DNA of 57,295 bases from a virus. Both the position numbers and the translations under genes were made by a program. Shown one piece after another: positions 43,249-52,867 of this stretch. The notes beneath the pieces are model-generated. The model ran no database searches, had not been told where the DNA came from, and saw nothing but the letters and a program-made list of their open reading frames with translations. Positions within the stretch are counted from its first letter, which is position 1; every line of letters starts with the position of its first letter. Where the stretch lies: positions 1-57,295 of the IMG/VR virus record IMGVR_UViG_3300010158_000080; one strand, given 5' to 3'.

Positions 43249-44912
43249 TAGTGACGAGCCTTGTTTTGCAGCTTCCTGCCATCAGGCGCAATAAACCATG
43301 AACCTTGAGGGAGGGAAAGTGCTTGCTGCACTGTGCTAACAATATAAGGTTTATCGGCAGACCCGAAAGGTGATTTTGATGCGGCATATTGAGCATAAGC
43401 TTGACGTTGTGCTTGAGTGTGGTTTCCGCCTTTATTAGATGGTGAACCGCCTTGATCTGGAGCGCCCGCATTTTGAATTGTGGCCAAGTTGCTCCGATAC
43501 GCAGCCTCAATATCAAACGGCTGGCCGGGATTGTTTATGCTGGCGAGGTCTTGTTGATGGATAGCCATCCCCCGCGCCGCCACAACCTGCCGGTCAGGAG
43601 CCATTGGCTTGATGCCGACGGCAATATCATAGGCTTCCTTATCGTTGTAGCCGGCGGCTTTTGCGCCAGCTATTTTGGTTTCAAGCGTTATCGCGCCGGC
43701 ACTTTGCTTACTAACGGCTACACCGCTATCGGCGACCTCCCCAGTTTGACTATTAAGAAGGCCAAGATTTCCACTTGGGAGGTTACCAACTGGCGAATAT
43801 GAATGCGTATACGGAGCGCGAGCTTTGGCCTCGTTTGCCGCTTTTTGGCCGCTATTATCCATATATTGCGAGACGGTTTGGGCTTGTACAGTCCATCCAA
43901 TGATCTTCGACATAGTCATCTGGTCGATTGGTCGAGACAGTAAATCTTGGGCGACAAGCGGTGCCATCCACTTATGGTTGACGACGATGGCCAAAGATTC
44001 GCGCAAAGCTGCAACAGCTTCTGGGGAATTAGCGCCATACTGCGCGATCTGCGTCAGGACGTTTTGCCCAAGCGATCCCATAGTGCTTTGCTGGGTCACA
44101 AGAGCGGTTTTTTGAGCATCACTAAGCGTGTTTTCTGCGGTTGCCAGTTTTTCATAAATGGTTGGCGCATAGCGCTTAAGGTAAACGGGATTGCCCGTTT
44201 TGTTATAAGCCATCATCCCATCATTTGCGATAGCCTCAGCGGCTTCCTTGGGATAGCGAATGGCAAATTCGGTCATGGCAGGAATTGGCTTGCCGGTAAC
44301 CGGCGACACATAAACTTCCCGATCAGGGCTTGTCGTTTGGCCAAGCGCGGCAAGCGGCGAAACGGCAGCTGGGGCTTGCGCCAAGGGGCTGGGATTGTTT
44401 ACAATCGACTGAACACCATGCGATGCAGCGGCCTCGCGGTATTCCTTGGCCTTGTCGCCATGCCCAATAAACTGCGCTGCTTGCGGAACCTCTTTGGAAA
44501 GTTCCAGCATTTTCGCATCCCATACAGCCGCTTGCGCCGGGTCGCTGGGATCAACGGATCTCATTACCTCCTCGACGCGTGGATCAAGAAGCGTATTTTG
44601 ACTGGTGGCCGGAGCAGTTGGTTGGTACGCAGATTCCGCAGCGGCCAATGGCGACGATTGCCCAGTTCGCTGCGCGACAATCTTATCCATCAGCGTATTG
44701 TGCATCAGCTTTTCAGTCAATGTCATCGCATTGTCTTGGTTGGTTTGCTGCGCGCCGATGGTCCGCTGCTTGCTATACTCAACATCAAACGGCGCAGTCG
44801 CCCGCGCCACCTGCGACTGCGTTTGGGCAGTCGAGGCTTGCGCCGCCGCAAGTTGGCTCTCGGACGGCGTATTCACGTTCAAAGCCACGAACTGTCCGCC
44901 ATAACCAGCCAT
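43248..44912 (-). CDS. Ejection (internal virion) protein, helical
   Basis: A 554-residue protein, mostly glutamine/alanine-rich helices, ending with the phage-typical motif FGSADKPYIVSTVQQALSLP and WFIAPDGRKL. Its stop shares one base with the giant gene start (TAATG). Gene position between the gp7-like protein and the giant protein suggests the P22 gp20/T7 gp15 slot, an ejected channel or pilot protein. Confidence 0.72.
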   Translation of the reverse strand: MAGYGGQFVALNVNTPSESQLAAAQASTAQTQSQVARATAPFDVEYSKQRTIGAQQTNQDNAMTLTEKLMHNTLMDKIVAQRTGQSSPLAAAESAYQPTAPATSQNTLLDPRVEEVMRSVDPSDPAQAAVWDAKMLELSKEVPQAAQFIGHGDKAKEYREAAASHGVQSIVNNPSPLAQAPAAVSPLAALGQTTSPDREVYVSPVTGKPIPAMTEFAIRYPKEAAEAIANDGMMAYNKTGNPVYLKRYAPTIYEKLATAENTLSDAQKTALVTQQSTMGSLGQNVLTQIAQYGANSPEAVAALRESLAIVVNHKWMAPLVAQDLLSRPIDQMTMSKIIGWTVQAQTVSQYMDNSGQKAANEAKARAPYTHSYSPVGNLPSGNLGLLNSQTGEVADSGVAVSKQSAGAITLETKIAGAKAAGYNDKEAYDIAVGIKPMAPDRQVVAARGMAIHQQDLASINNPGQPFDIEAAYRSNLATIQNAGAPDQGGSPSNKGGNHTQAQRQAYAQYAASKSPFGSADKPYIVSTVQQALSLPQGSWFIAPDGRKLQNKARH

Positions 44913-44916
44913 TGAC

Positions 44917-45150
44917 TTAGCCTCCCATCATGCCGCCGGGAGAAGGCATTCCGCCCGGTGCCGATGGCATACCCTGATCTGGAGCCGCAGGTTTAGTGCT
45001 ACCCATGCTTGGATCACTTGGCATCCCCATCGGCGGGAACGCCATTGGAGATTGTGGAAAAGCCGTTGCAGCCGCAGTCGAGCGTTTGAGCGATTTGATA
45101 TGCCCGCCACCGCGCTTACCGCCAGATTTCATGCTTTTAATTTTTTTCAT
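44917..45150 (-). CDS. Small basic, methionine/proline-rich protein
   Basis: A 77-residue protein with a basic start (MKKIKSMKSGGKRGGG) and a Met/Pro/Gly-rich tail containing SMGS and GGMP repeats. ATG 45150 has AGGGA at good distance. Possibly packed with the ejection proteins; low-complexity sequence prevents a family call. Confidence 0.62.
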   Translation of the reverse strand: MKKIKSMKSGGKRGGGHIKSLKRSTAAATAFPQSPMAFPPMGMPSDPSMGSTKPAAPDQGMPSAPGGMPSPGGMMGG

Positions 45151-45169
45151 GTTAAATTCCCTATAATCA

Positions 45170-46096
45170 TCAGAAAATAGATGGATTTGCCGCAATCGTT
45201 GAACCTGCACTGTTATATAAACCATTAGTAGGCGTAACAATTCCACCGGAACCATAAAGCGGCGTTCCATAGCTGCTAAATTTATTGCTGAGTTGGCTCA
45301 ATCCGCTGGTCAAAGCATTTGTTGAACCCACAATGCCCGCCGCTTGCGATTGGCCGGCTTGCAATTGAGATTGCGCCGCGTTCGCCGCCGCCGTCGCTCC
45401 CGCATTGCCCACGCCCGCCGCAGCGTTTTCGCCAAGCGAGGCTGCGGATTGAAGTGCTGACACATAGGGCTGCCAGCCCTGTTGCTGGGCATAACCTTGG
45501 CCGTAGGCTTGGGCATCTTTAAGCTGCGCGCCGGACAGCGTGAGGCCACGCGATGCCGCGCTTCGGTCGAGAGCTTGAATGCCTTGGCCAAGCCCGAACT
45601 GATAACCCGGCATTTGAGTAAGCAGTTGGGTTGCCAATTGCGGGTTGGGCTGCCCGGTATTGTTGGCGTTTACCGTCGTCCCTTGCTGGGGTTGCGTACC
45701 ACCAAGCGCAGAAACTGGGACTTGGATTTGCCCAATGCCGGGAATGTCGATTGTCGTCATGGCATTGGGGTTCGATCCCGCCGCGCCAAGCTGGCTGGTC
45801 ATGCCTGTTTGCTGGCCGCCACCGCCAAAGCCAAAAATGTTGGCGAGTTGCGAAAACGCATTATTGCCACCCGTCATAAACGGCGACAAATCATTGCGCG
45901 TTCGGTCATACATTTGCAGTTGCGTTTGCGTGGCATTGTTTGCTGCCTGCGTTTGCGCTGCCGCCGCATCGCCTGCCGCGTTACTACCTATAACTGAATT
46001 GGCAATTGTAGATCCAATTCCGACAACAGCCGCTGTAGTGCCAATTGCCGCTGCGCTGCCAAGCGCCCCAATGCCGATTGCCGCACCGATACCCAT
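45170..46096 (-). CDS. DNA transfer/ejection protein, P22 gp7-like
   Basis: A 308-residue protein with an alanine/glycine-rich hydrophobic start (about 1-45) able to enter membranes, and the diagnostic segment MPGYQFGLGQGIQALDRSAA followed by SRGLTLSGAQLKDAQAYGQG. That block is typical of P22 gp7-like injected proteins. Its ATG shares one base with the stop of the sulfotransferase-like gene. Confidence 0.83.
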   Translation of the reverse strand: MGIGAAIGIGALGSAAAIGTTAAVVGIGSTIANSVIGSNAAGDAAAAQTQAANNATQTQLQMYDRTRNDLSPFMTGGNNAFSQLANIFGFGGGGQQTGMTSQLGAAGSNPNAMTTIDIPGIGQIQVPVSALGGTQPQQGTTVNANNTGQPNPQLATQLLTQMPGYQFGLGQGIQALDRSAASRGLTLSGAQLKDAQAYGQGYAQQQGWQPYVSALQSAASLGENAAAGVGNAGATAAANAAQSQLQAGQSQAAGIVGSTNALTSGLSQLSNKFSSYGTPLYGSGGIVTPTNGLYNSAGSTIAANPSIF

Positions 46097-47166
46097 TACT
46101 GGACCCCCGCCAAATCAAGTCGGTAAAGATGCCCAAAATCTTGCGCGCCCATGCGGCGGTAAATGGCATTTATCCTACCACCATTTCCGCGCAATCCATC
46201 ACGCATTTGGATTTCACTGACACCACGCTCTTTGAGAACCCGCGCAGCTTGCCTTTGCAATTTCAAACCAAGGCCCGGAAAAAGAGGCGAAGCATAAAAT
46301 GTGGTATGCTCGGACGATACAATCCCAATTGCATCAAACTTTTCGCCAATAACCGTCATCAGATACCCAAACATTCGGCCATTGCACCGGGCGGTCGTGA
46401 TCTGCATCGCGCCATGCTCGTAAAGCCGGCGCATGTAGGGGATGTTGGTTTTTTCCCATTGGGCCGGGTTTTCACCAATCATCGCCATGTGGTCGCGGAA
46501 CAAATGTTCGGCTCCCGCCACCCAATCGTCGAAGCTTTCGGTCTGGAGCGTCAAGCCTTCTGGGGCAACAGGTTCCCGCATAGCCATAGCCGCAAGTGTG
46601 TGATGCTTGGCAATTGCCGCCAAACGCTCCAGCGCGGGGGCGTAGGCAGCGGCATAGCGCATCATGGCCTTCATATTGCATTGCACATTCACCGCCGCCC
46701 AGCGCGCCCAGTGCAGGCGATCATGGGAATAAGGCAGGCAATGCTCAAAAACCGCCTTGCAAGTCGCCTCATCGATCAAATCAGCATAGCGTACTGATAG
46801 CACCCCCGGCACCCTTGCCTTGATCTGGTCAAGCTTGCGGTCAAGATATTGCATCCGGCTTGTGAGCATGGCACGGTCAAACGCCACACCGGGCAGCCGC
46901 ATGAGGCTTTCCACCACTTCCTCAACTGGCCGGCGCACAACTAGCACCTTGGCGTTCGGCGCAAACTGGTCGAGCAGCCGCCACCACGGCGCTGCGGATG
47001 TTTCTGCCGTTCCAATATCCGGCTGCGCGAACCAAGCCTTAATATCGTCAACGCTACGCATGTGGCGCAATTGCTCATGGCCGCAAATCGCATCCCCATA
47101 AGTGAGGAATTGCGATAGCCATGCGGTGCGCGACCGAGGCAAAGCAAAGATCACAAACGGCGGCAT
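46096..47166 (-). CDS. Sulfotransferase-GNAT acetyltransferase fusion
   Basis: A 356-residue fusion. The N-terminal half matches PAPS-dependent sulfotransferases: 5'-phosphosulfate loop FALPRSRTAWLSQFL (about 7-21) and 3'-phosphate site VLVVRRPVEEVVESLMRLPG (about 74-93). The C-terminal third (about 225-356) is GNAT-like, with the acetyl-CoA loop FPGLGLKLQRQAA (296) and the strand YRRMGAQDF. It begins at ATG 47166, sharing one base with the preceding stop. Virion or host-surface target is unknown; an ORF extension upstream is out of frame with real sequence and rejected. Confidence 0.77.
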   Translation of the reverse strand: MPPFVIFALPRSRTAWLSQFLTYGDAICGHEQLRHMRSVDDIKAWFAQPDIGTAETSAAPWWRLLDQFAPNAKVLVVRRPVEEVVESLMRLPGVAFDRAMLTSRMQYLDRKLDQIKARVPGVLSVRYADLIDEATCKAVFEHCLPYSHDRLHWARWAAVNVQCNMKAMMRYAAAYAPALERLAAIAKHHTLAAMAMREPVAPEGLTLQTESFDDWVAGAEHLFRDHMAMIGENPAQWEKTNIPYMRRLYEHGAMQITTARCNGRMFGYLMTVIGEKFDAIGIVSSEHTTFYASPLFPGLGLKLQRQAARVLKERGVSEIQMRDGLRGNGGRINAIYRRMGAQDFGHLYRLDLAGVQ

Positions 47167-47498
47167 CAGCTCGTGACTGTGCCAGAGGCAAAAAGGTTGA
47201 CCAAACCACCTGTAGCACCCTTGGCATAAATCTTGTCGCCGGGAGCAAGCGTCTGGCCGATCAGCGCAAAGATGTTGTACGGCACACCAGCCAAACAATT
47301 CTGTTCGACAATGATGCTGGCTGCGCCCGTACCACCGCCAGACGGCACCCATTCAATCGTAACCAATTCCGCCGCATTTCCGCGTGGATTATAGAGCGTC
47401 ATCGCATCGACGCGAGTATAGCCCGCCGCCGTAAAATAAGCGGTGAACGCATTGGCGATCTGTTGCGACTGGATAAGGGGTTGGATCGTGACAGACAT
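47166..47498 (-). CDS. Small virion protein, unrecognised
   Basis: A 110-residue beta-rich protein, ATG 47498 with AAAGGA upstream. Near the neck-gene block; no family recognised. A weak stem (GGCTT/AAGCC, 47571-47587) lies in the short gap before it. Confidence 0.68.
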   Translation of the reverse strand: MSVTIQPLIQSQQIANAFTAYFTAAGYTRVDAMTLYNPRGNAAELVTIEWVPSGGGTGAASIIVEQNCLAGVPYNIFALIGQTLAPGDKIYAKGATGGLVNLFASGTVTS

Positions 47499-47587
47499 TT
47501 TGTTTCCTTTGGCCGGCTGGACCTTGGAAAGCGTGGTGTCTGCGCCCTCACATTCTCGCTATCACAAATAGGCTTGCAGGCAAAGCC

Positions 47588-48199
47588 CTAACCAATTCGC
47601 CACTGGCTTCCGCCCGATTCCCAATAAACAGGGACATGATTCGCACCGCCGCCCGCTGCAACCGTTCCAAAGTTTCCGGCGGCAACAACGGACCCATCGG
47701 TAATAAAGGCGCGCTGCCCATCATAGGCAGGAGGGGGCAAGTCTGCAAAAATCACCGCATAGCTAGGCTGGGGGGCACTTGCAGGTGTTCTGGCCAGCAT
47801 TGCAACGGCCTCGATCTCGCTGCGCGACATTTGGCCTGATATGGGCGCACTGGTTGGGGCAGAAGCCAAAATAGGTAACGATGGCAGCGAGGTCAAAGCA
47901 GGCGCAGCAGGCGCAGCAGGCGGCGCTACCGCAGGCGGGGTAAGCAAAGCAAGCGCTGCGGCCACATCGTTAATCAGCGCCAGTGCAATAGCTTGAATGC
48001 CGCCGGGGCTGGGGGAATTGGCTTCTGTCACATCGACTATGCCGCCAGTGCCATGAATTGAAGCCCATAGCTCTTGCAAAAATTGAATAGCCGGCGGGGT
48101 TAACGTCGTTGTGCCATCTTGGTTTAGCGTAGCCCAAGGAAGCCCAAATACCGGGGGCGGTGAATTACCCGCAGATTGCGGAAACGAGGGATTGCTCAT
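47588..48199 (-). CDS. Virion protein with proline/alanine linker
   Basis: A 203-residue protein: helical N terminus with FLQELWASIHGTGGI, a PA-rich linker (about 85-110), and a C-terminal module AYDGQRAFITDGS...VPVYWESGGSQWRIG common in phage tail proteins. Coupled to the gp10-like gene by a four-base overlap. Probably neck/tail. Confidence 0.72.
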   Translation of the reverse strand: MSNPSFPQSAGNSPPPVFGLPWATLNQDGTTTLTPPAIQFLQELWASIHGTGGIVDVTEANSPSPGGIQAIALALINDVAAALALLTPPAVAPPAAPAAPALTSLPSLPILASAPTSAPISGQMSRSEIEAVAMLARTPASAPQPSYAVIFADLPPPAYDGQRAFITDGSVVAAGNFGTVAAGGGANHVPVYWESGGSQWRIG

Positions 48200-49608
48200 C
48201 CCATGCCCGCCTTTATATCGGCGTAGGCCGCAATGATAGTACGTCGCACTGGGTCAGTAACGACAAATTCCCACATCATTTGTCGCCCTTGGCCCTGCGC
48301 CATCCATCGCAAGCGCTTGAGATATTCACCCTCCATGCCCATAGATCGCCACAATTGCGTTTTTGACCATGTCATCCCGCCATCAATCGATCGACGCATC
48401 ATAATTTGCGGGTCAGAGCCTTGCCCGGTTGTGAGGCCAACACCAGCCTGCACTTGCAATTCGAGGCGCGAGCAAAAAATGCGCCGCCGGTCAGCATGTT
48501 GGTTCATCGACCAAATCAAGCCGATCATGGGATTGCCGATTTCGGTAAAAATATCCGAATCAACGATACCCATTTCACCGCTTAAACTGTCGCCTAAATA
48601 TACCCCATCATAAGCAGCAACCGCTGTCGAAAAGCGCCACGCACCAAGGTCGATATAATCAGCATCGACCGAATTTCGCTCATGCCATTTGCCTGTTGAT
48701 ATATCGTAGCACAGAGTTTTGTTCAGGCTGGGGACGGTCATAAATACAAGCTTGTGACCTTCCCATGTGAACGTCATACAAAAAACATTGGTAATGTTGT
48801 CAGCTTTCGCCAACAAAGTTTCGATAGGGTGCGTCGAAACCCGAAGCGCGGCATTGGCCTGCAATCGGTAAAACACATGGTCAGCACCCAAAAAGAAAAT
48901 TGCGCCATCTTGTTTGATGATTGAATAAGGTGAGATACACCCATAATTGATGATACCACCCGAATACCGCTGAAAAGGAAAATTTGCGGTGCCGGCGTCA
49001 TACCAAATCTCAATGTGCGAGCTGCAAAAAATAAATTCCAATTGCAGATTTTGAACAGTCGCGGTGACAAATCCCGGCTGCCCTTCGGCAGAGGCAAAGT
49101 CCAAGCCGTTATAGGTCAGGCCATCATAAAGGTCTGATAGGAACCACTGGTTTGTTCCGACGCGGTCAAAAATGAAATAGCCGTCCGTGAATGAAACCGT
49201 GTTCGCTGGGTAAAATGCCGCCGATGTGATCGACACCAGCCCCCCGGCCACGGTATAAATCCAGCCAGCCACACCGTTAACGATGCACAATTGTACGCCA
49301 TTATCGCTCATCGAAACGCGATTGGTGCCGCTGATCCCAATACCAACAAGGGTTCCCGCACCGTTCTTAGCTACGGACCACAACTCGCTGCCGGAAACGG
49401 TATAGATCACGCCATTGAAATTCCAACTTCCCCGGTGCGGCCCAAGCCCGACACTTTTCAAAGACAATGTGCCAGGGCAACCAATCAGCGGCATTTTGCC
49501 CTCTGCTTCTTCCGGCTGCCGCTCGGTCATAAAATTGAGCAGCCGCGTGTTCACCAATTGCGGTGTGCGGCTGACTGCAAATTCAGAAGCGAGGACAATT
49601 TCAGGCAT
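48196..49608 (-). CDS. Packaged-DNA stabilisation protein, P22 gp10-like
   Basis: A 470-residue beta-rich protein of the phage stabilisation family (P22 gp10 is 472). Blocks seen include RLLNFMTERQPEEAEGK, LIGCPGTLS and LPFQRYSGGI-like segments followed by SCQLELQVQAGVG-type repeats. It forms the tail hub ring under gp4. Overlaps both neighbours. Confidence 0.86.
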   Translation of the reverse strand: MPEIVLASEFAVSRTPQLVNTRLLNFMTERQPEEAEGKMPLIGCPGTLSLKSVGLGPHRGSWNFNGVIYTVSGSELWSVAKNGAGTLVGIGISGTNRVSMSDNGVQLCIVNGVAGWIYTVAGGLVSITSAAFYPANTVSFTDGYFIFDRVGTNQWFLSDLYDGLTYNGLDFASAEGQPGFVTATVQNLQLEFIFCSSHIEIWYDAGTANFPFQRYSGGIINYGCISPYSIIKQDGAIFFLGADHVFYRLQANAALRVSTHPIETLLAKADNITNVFCMTFTWEGHKLVFMTVPSLNKTLCYDISTGKWHERNSVDADYIDLGAWRFSTAVAAYDGVYLGDSLSGEMGIVDSDIFTEIGNPMIGLIWSMNQHADRRRIFCSRLELQVQAGVGLTTGQGSDPQIMMRRSIDGGMTWSKTQLWRSMGMEGEYLKRLRWMAQGQGRQMMWEFVVTDPVRRTIIAAYADIKAGMG

Positions 49609-50566
49609 TGTTCACCGCTTCCCAGCTCATGCCAAATTGGATAGGCTCGCTGTCGCGGTCATAATTGATTGCAAGGTCTGCGTACTGGTCCGCTTGCATT
49701 TTGATAAATTGCTGGCGCTCTGGCGGCACATCGTAAATGCCGATCAAGTCTTTAGCTAACGCCCACATCAGCGGCGCAATCCACTCCTGCGGAAAGTCGA
49801 TAGTGTTAGCCGGCGAAAAGAAGTCTTGCAACGGGCGATACCATGTGAAGCGAACTGCCCACGCTGTCATCACTGGCGATGGCCAGATATAGAAAATGCC
49901 GCGATCTCGCTGGGGGGTGTAGAACCATTGCGTCGGTGTCCCCGGAGAAAACTTGTTCGGGGTGTCCATGTACTCTTGCCGCGACATGATCCCCATAGGC
50001 GTCTCGTTCAGCCCTTGCAGAGTCAGGAGCCGCGCTGCGGGCACTTTCAAGGGGCGAGATATGGCAGTCGTATATACCAACGCAAAATTGCCGTTTGACG
50101 CAGCAGAAGGCAAATGTGCGGCTAGCGTGACCACATTGCCAGCCGGCGCTCCGTTTACGGTCGTCCAGAATGTTGCGCCATTGTCGAGGATGATGCCAAT
50201 GTTTTGCCCGCTCGTCACCAAAAGCGCGGTATTAACTGTAATCGACCCCGCGCCAGTCGGCGCAGATGCCGTCAGCGTCAACTTTTGCCATTCGTTCGAA
50301 TCAGAAGTGTTCGCATTGGTTCCCGGGCCACCAATCTCATAGCGCACCTGACCGGGCTGAAGAAAGAGGATAGCCTCCTCTTGTGTCCACACGTGCATTC
50401 CTGTTGCCTGCACCGCCGCAACAATCGAGTTCAACTGGAAAATGCCGGTTTGATACATCGCGCCGGTCGGTGTTTCATCTTCGGCGATTACACCAAGCTG
50501 GCGCAAAGATTGAGCCACAATGTCTGTGACCGCCGGGTTCCAATTTGACTGGTTGCTGGTCGTCAT
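49601..50566 (-). CDS. Head-tail adaptor, P22 gp4-like
   Basis: A 321-residue protein of the gp4 family. The helical N terminus (TDIVAQSLRQLGVIAEDETP) and C-terminal IDFPQEWIAPLMWALAKDLIG...YDVPPERQQFIKMQAD are typical. An inserted beta domain sits around 85-170, making it longer than P22 gp4 (166). It extends the portal and binds gp10. Confidence 0.85.
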   Translation of the reverse strand: MTTSNQSNWNPAVTDIVAQSLRQLGVIAEDETPTGAMYQTGIFQLNSIVAAVQATGMHVWTQEEAILFLQPGQVRYEIGGPGTNANTSDSNEWQKLTLTASAPTGAGSITVNTALLVTSGQNIGIILDNGATFWTTVNGAPAGNVVTLAAHLPSAASNGNFALVYTTAISRPLKVPAARLLTLQGLNETPMGIMSRQEYMDTPNKFSPGTPTQWFYTPQRDRGIFYIWPSPVMTAWAVRFTWYRPLQDFFSPANTIDFPQEWIAPLMWALAKDLIGIYDVPPERQQFIKMQADQYADLAINYDRDSEPIQFGMSWEAVNNA

Positions 50567-51018
50567 GCTGGTATCCCATAATCACAAACAAGGTTTCCGC
50601 TGGCAGCCATATAAGGCAACGGCGCGGCCAAAACGATAAATTCCCCGGAACCGTCTATCGACAAAAGTTTTGTCGGAAACTCGACCCCATTGTTCATCAT
50701 CACGCCGATCTTGTTGCCGACGGTCAGGCCGGTCAGATATTGCACATAGACGTGGGTCGCTCCCACATTTGCCGATGCGCTCATCTGCACATAAACAGGG
50801 CCGATGAAATGGTTTGGAGCCAGCGGGCGGGCGTCAGGGACCGTTTGCAAATCCTTGACGCCGCGCACCAAATCTTGAGGCTGGCGAGGCTCCCAGCGCG
50901 CCTCATCGACAATCAAATTATTCCATTGTTTTCGAGTTACCTCGGATCGTTGCGGGAAACCCGTCCGATCATCAACGCGGTAGAAACTTCCAGCCTTGAA
51001 ATGATAATGCCTGCCCAT
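50563..51018 (-). CDS. Unrecognised virion protein next to gp4
   Basis: A 151-residue protein. The first half (SEVTRKQWNNLIVDEARWEP) is conserved in several phages; the second is a beta module similar to the one inserted in the gp4-like gene (VGNKIGVMMNNGVEF...VLAAPLPYMAASGN). Four-base overlap with gp4. Confidence 0.7.
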   Translation of the reverse strand: MGRHYHFKAGSFYRVDDRTGFPQRSEVTRKQWNNLIVDEARWEPRQPQDLVRGVKDLQTVPDARPLAPNHFIGPVYVQMSASANVGATHVYVQYLTGLTVGNKIGVMMNNGVEFPTKLLSIDGSGEFIVLAAPLPYMAASGNLVCDYGIPA

Positions 51019-51054
51019 AAGCCTAGCCTTTGGAAGCCACGCATGAGCGCGGCA

Positions 51055-52419
51055 TTAACGGTAGGAAATTGTAATATCTGGCGCGGCGGTTCCGGTCGTC
51101 ACAACAGTCAGGCCAGTCGAAAAGGCCACATCATAGCGATAACTGGTTTGCCCTGCCAAAGTGTTGATAACGGCGATTACGGTGCCAGAAGCCGCTGTGT
51201 TGTCGTAAATCGTCGCAGTAGAAGCAACCGTACCCAAAGTGTTCACTGTCAAAGTATGTAGAAAACCAGCCCCGCTTTTACATGTGGTCGTGGTCGCGGT
51301 CGAAATGTGGCAGTATGGCCGGCCAGATTCTTCGACAGCGGCAACACCAATACCTGTGTTGAGCGACGCTGCGGCACTGGCCGATTTTGCAAGGTCAGTC
51401 GTGCTACCATTGTAAAGCTGGTTCAAAGACGTGACGCCAAACCAGTTACCGGAAGTAGAGTTTGCCGTTGCGGCGACACTGCCAACAACGGTGGCACAGC
51501 CCGCCGATGATGTTCCAGAGCAAACCGCAGTAGTTAAACGACTGGCTAGTAGAGCAGTGGGAATGCGCTTTAGCGCGACTTTCACTGTTGACGCACCAGC
51601 TCCGACTTGAGTTAATTTGAAATTCGTGCCCGTTGGGCATTCATAGACACCTGTTGCGTTTAATGTTGCCGTCTGAAAAATAATGGTCGCGGTATTCACT
51701 GGTCGGCATTGAACCGTATTGTAGTTGCTTCCGCTATCATAGGACGCGCTAGCCGTGATTGAGGTGGCGGTCAGCGCTGTGATATGCAGCTCGACCGCTG
51801 CAAAGCCAACCGTCGAAAATGGCGTGTTGGTCAGATCGACTGCCGATGCGGCACTTGCTGCAACCGTGACGCCATCCACCACACTATCAAGGTTGGCATT
51901 AAGCGCAGTCGCGCCGGCAATACCTTGCACTGTCAGGACATCAGTTGATGCGGTGCCAGCGATGCCAAGGGCAGGCTGTTTAGCCACAGTCGCCGCACCT
52001 GTTGGCAAAGGTAAAGATGCAGCCGAAACTGCAAAGGTGCCAGTACCAGCGTTGGCTGTGACCGTTGGCGTGGCGGCAAAAGCTGGTAGTGTTCCGGTAA
52101 TGCCAATCGTGGAATCTGTCGAGGTCGTAACCCGCTGAGTGCCAGTGCTAGATGCCCCCGTCCCGACATTGACGGTCGCACCATTGACCTGCTTTAGGTT
52201 GCTATCCTGTGTCCCTGATGGCGTCGAGGTGGATGCCCCGCAAAGCTTGCCAGTGGTATCCTGCGTAACCTGCCGATTTTGGCCAGCCGCATAGGTCGTT
52301 GGAGGCGTCCCACACGAGGACACAACAATGGCGCTACTGGCTTGAGCATAGGCAGCATTGCAGCCTACCAAGCAAAACACCGGTAAAAAAGCGGCGACAA
52401 GCCAAATGGGAAATTTCAT
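51055..52419 (-). CDS. Beta-rich virion-region protein with lipoprotein signal
   Basis: A 454-residue threonine/alanine/serine-rich, beta-type protein. It begins with a secretion signal MKFPIWLVAAFLPVFC and lipobox LVGC (about 18-21). A CGTPPTTYAAGQNRQVTQDT block follows and is known in other phages. It overlaps the preceding gene by four bases. A signal peptide in the neck-gene block is odd: it may act at the host envelope rather than in the particle. Confidence 0.73.
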   Translation of the reverse strand: MKFPIWLVAAFLPVFCLVGCNAAYAQASSAIVVSSCGTPPTTYAAGQNRQVTQDTTGKLCGASTSTPSGTQDSNLKQVNGATVNVGTGASSTGTQRVTTSTDSTIGITGTLPAFAATPTVTANAGTGTFAVSAASLPLPTGAATVAKQPALGIAGTASTDVLTVQGIAGATALNANLDSVVDGVTVAASAASAVDLTNTPFSTVGFAAVELHITALTATSITASASYDSGSNYNTVQCRPVNTATIIFQTATLNATGVYECPTGTNFKLTQVGAGASTVKVALKRIPTALLASRLTTAVCSGTSSAGCATVVGSVAATANSTSGNWFGVTSLNQLYNGSTTDLAKSASAAASLNTGIGVAAVEESGRPYCHISTATTTTCKSGAGFLHTLTVNTLGTVASTATIYDNTAASGTVIAVINTLAGQTSYRYDVAFSTGLTVVTTGTAAPDITISYR

Positions 52420-52847
52420 GTCTGCGGAACCCTTTTGCGAAGATAGAGAATAACCGAATAAGTCGCCCCGACCAGTGGGTCTTGGCTAATCATTTTTATG
52501 GAGCCTGTTGCTCCATCCAATCCTGTTGGCACCCGGATGCCGCCAAAACGATCCCACCGAAAATCCTCCGGCGCAGAGCCGAGCGCAAGAATGTCCTGAT
52601 CGGTAGTCGCCTCCCAGCGCATCACCATCTTCATGTCTTGGACATCATAATCCAATCCAATGATCGAGGTATAAATGCCGGGGTAAACGATCTGCCCCCC
52701 CGGCGCGGTAACGCCGAAAGAGCCGGAACTGGTCGCGTTGTAGATCGTGACGCTTTCGTTTGGCGTCCCGTCGGAAACCTGCGTGGCCCTGATAACGACA
52801 TTGCGATAGCCGTTTTCAAGGATTTGCAGCGTATTTGTGCTGGCCAT
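52416..52847 (-). CDS. Unrecognised virion protein
   Basis: A 143-residue beta-rich protein with RBS AAAGGA before ATG 52847. Contains YNATSSGSFGVTAPGG. Likely capsid or neck; no function known. Confidence 0.7.
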   Translation of the reverse strand: MASTNTLQILENGYRNVVIRATQVSDGTPNESVTIYNATSSGSFGVTAPGGQIVYPGIYTSIIGLDYDVQDMKMVMRWEATTDQDILALGSAPEDFRWDRFGGIRVPTGLDGATGSIKMISQDPLVGATYSVILYLRKRVPQT

Positions 52848-52867
52848 TGGTCGATCCTTTTAGCCGT

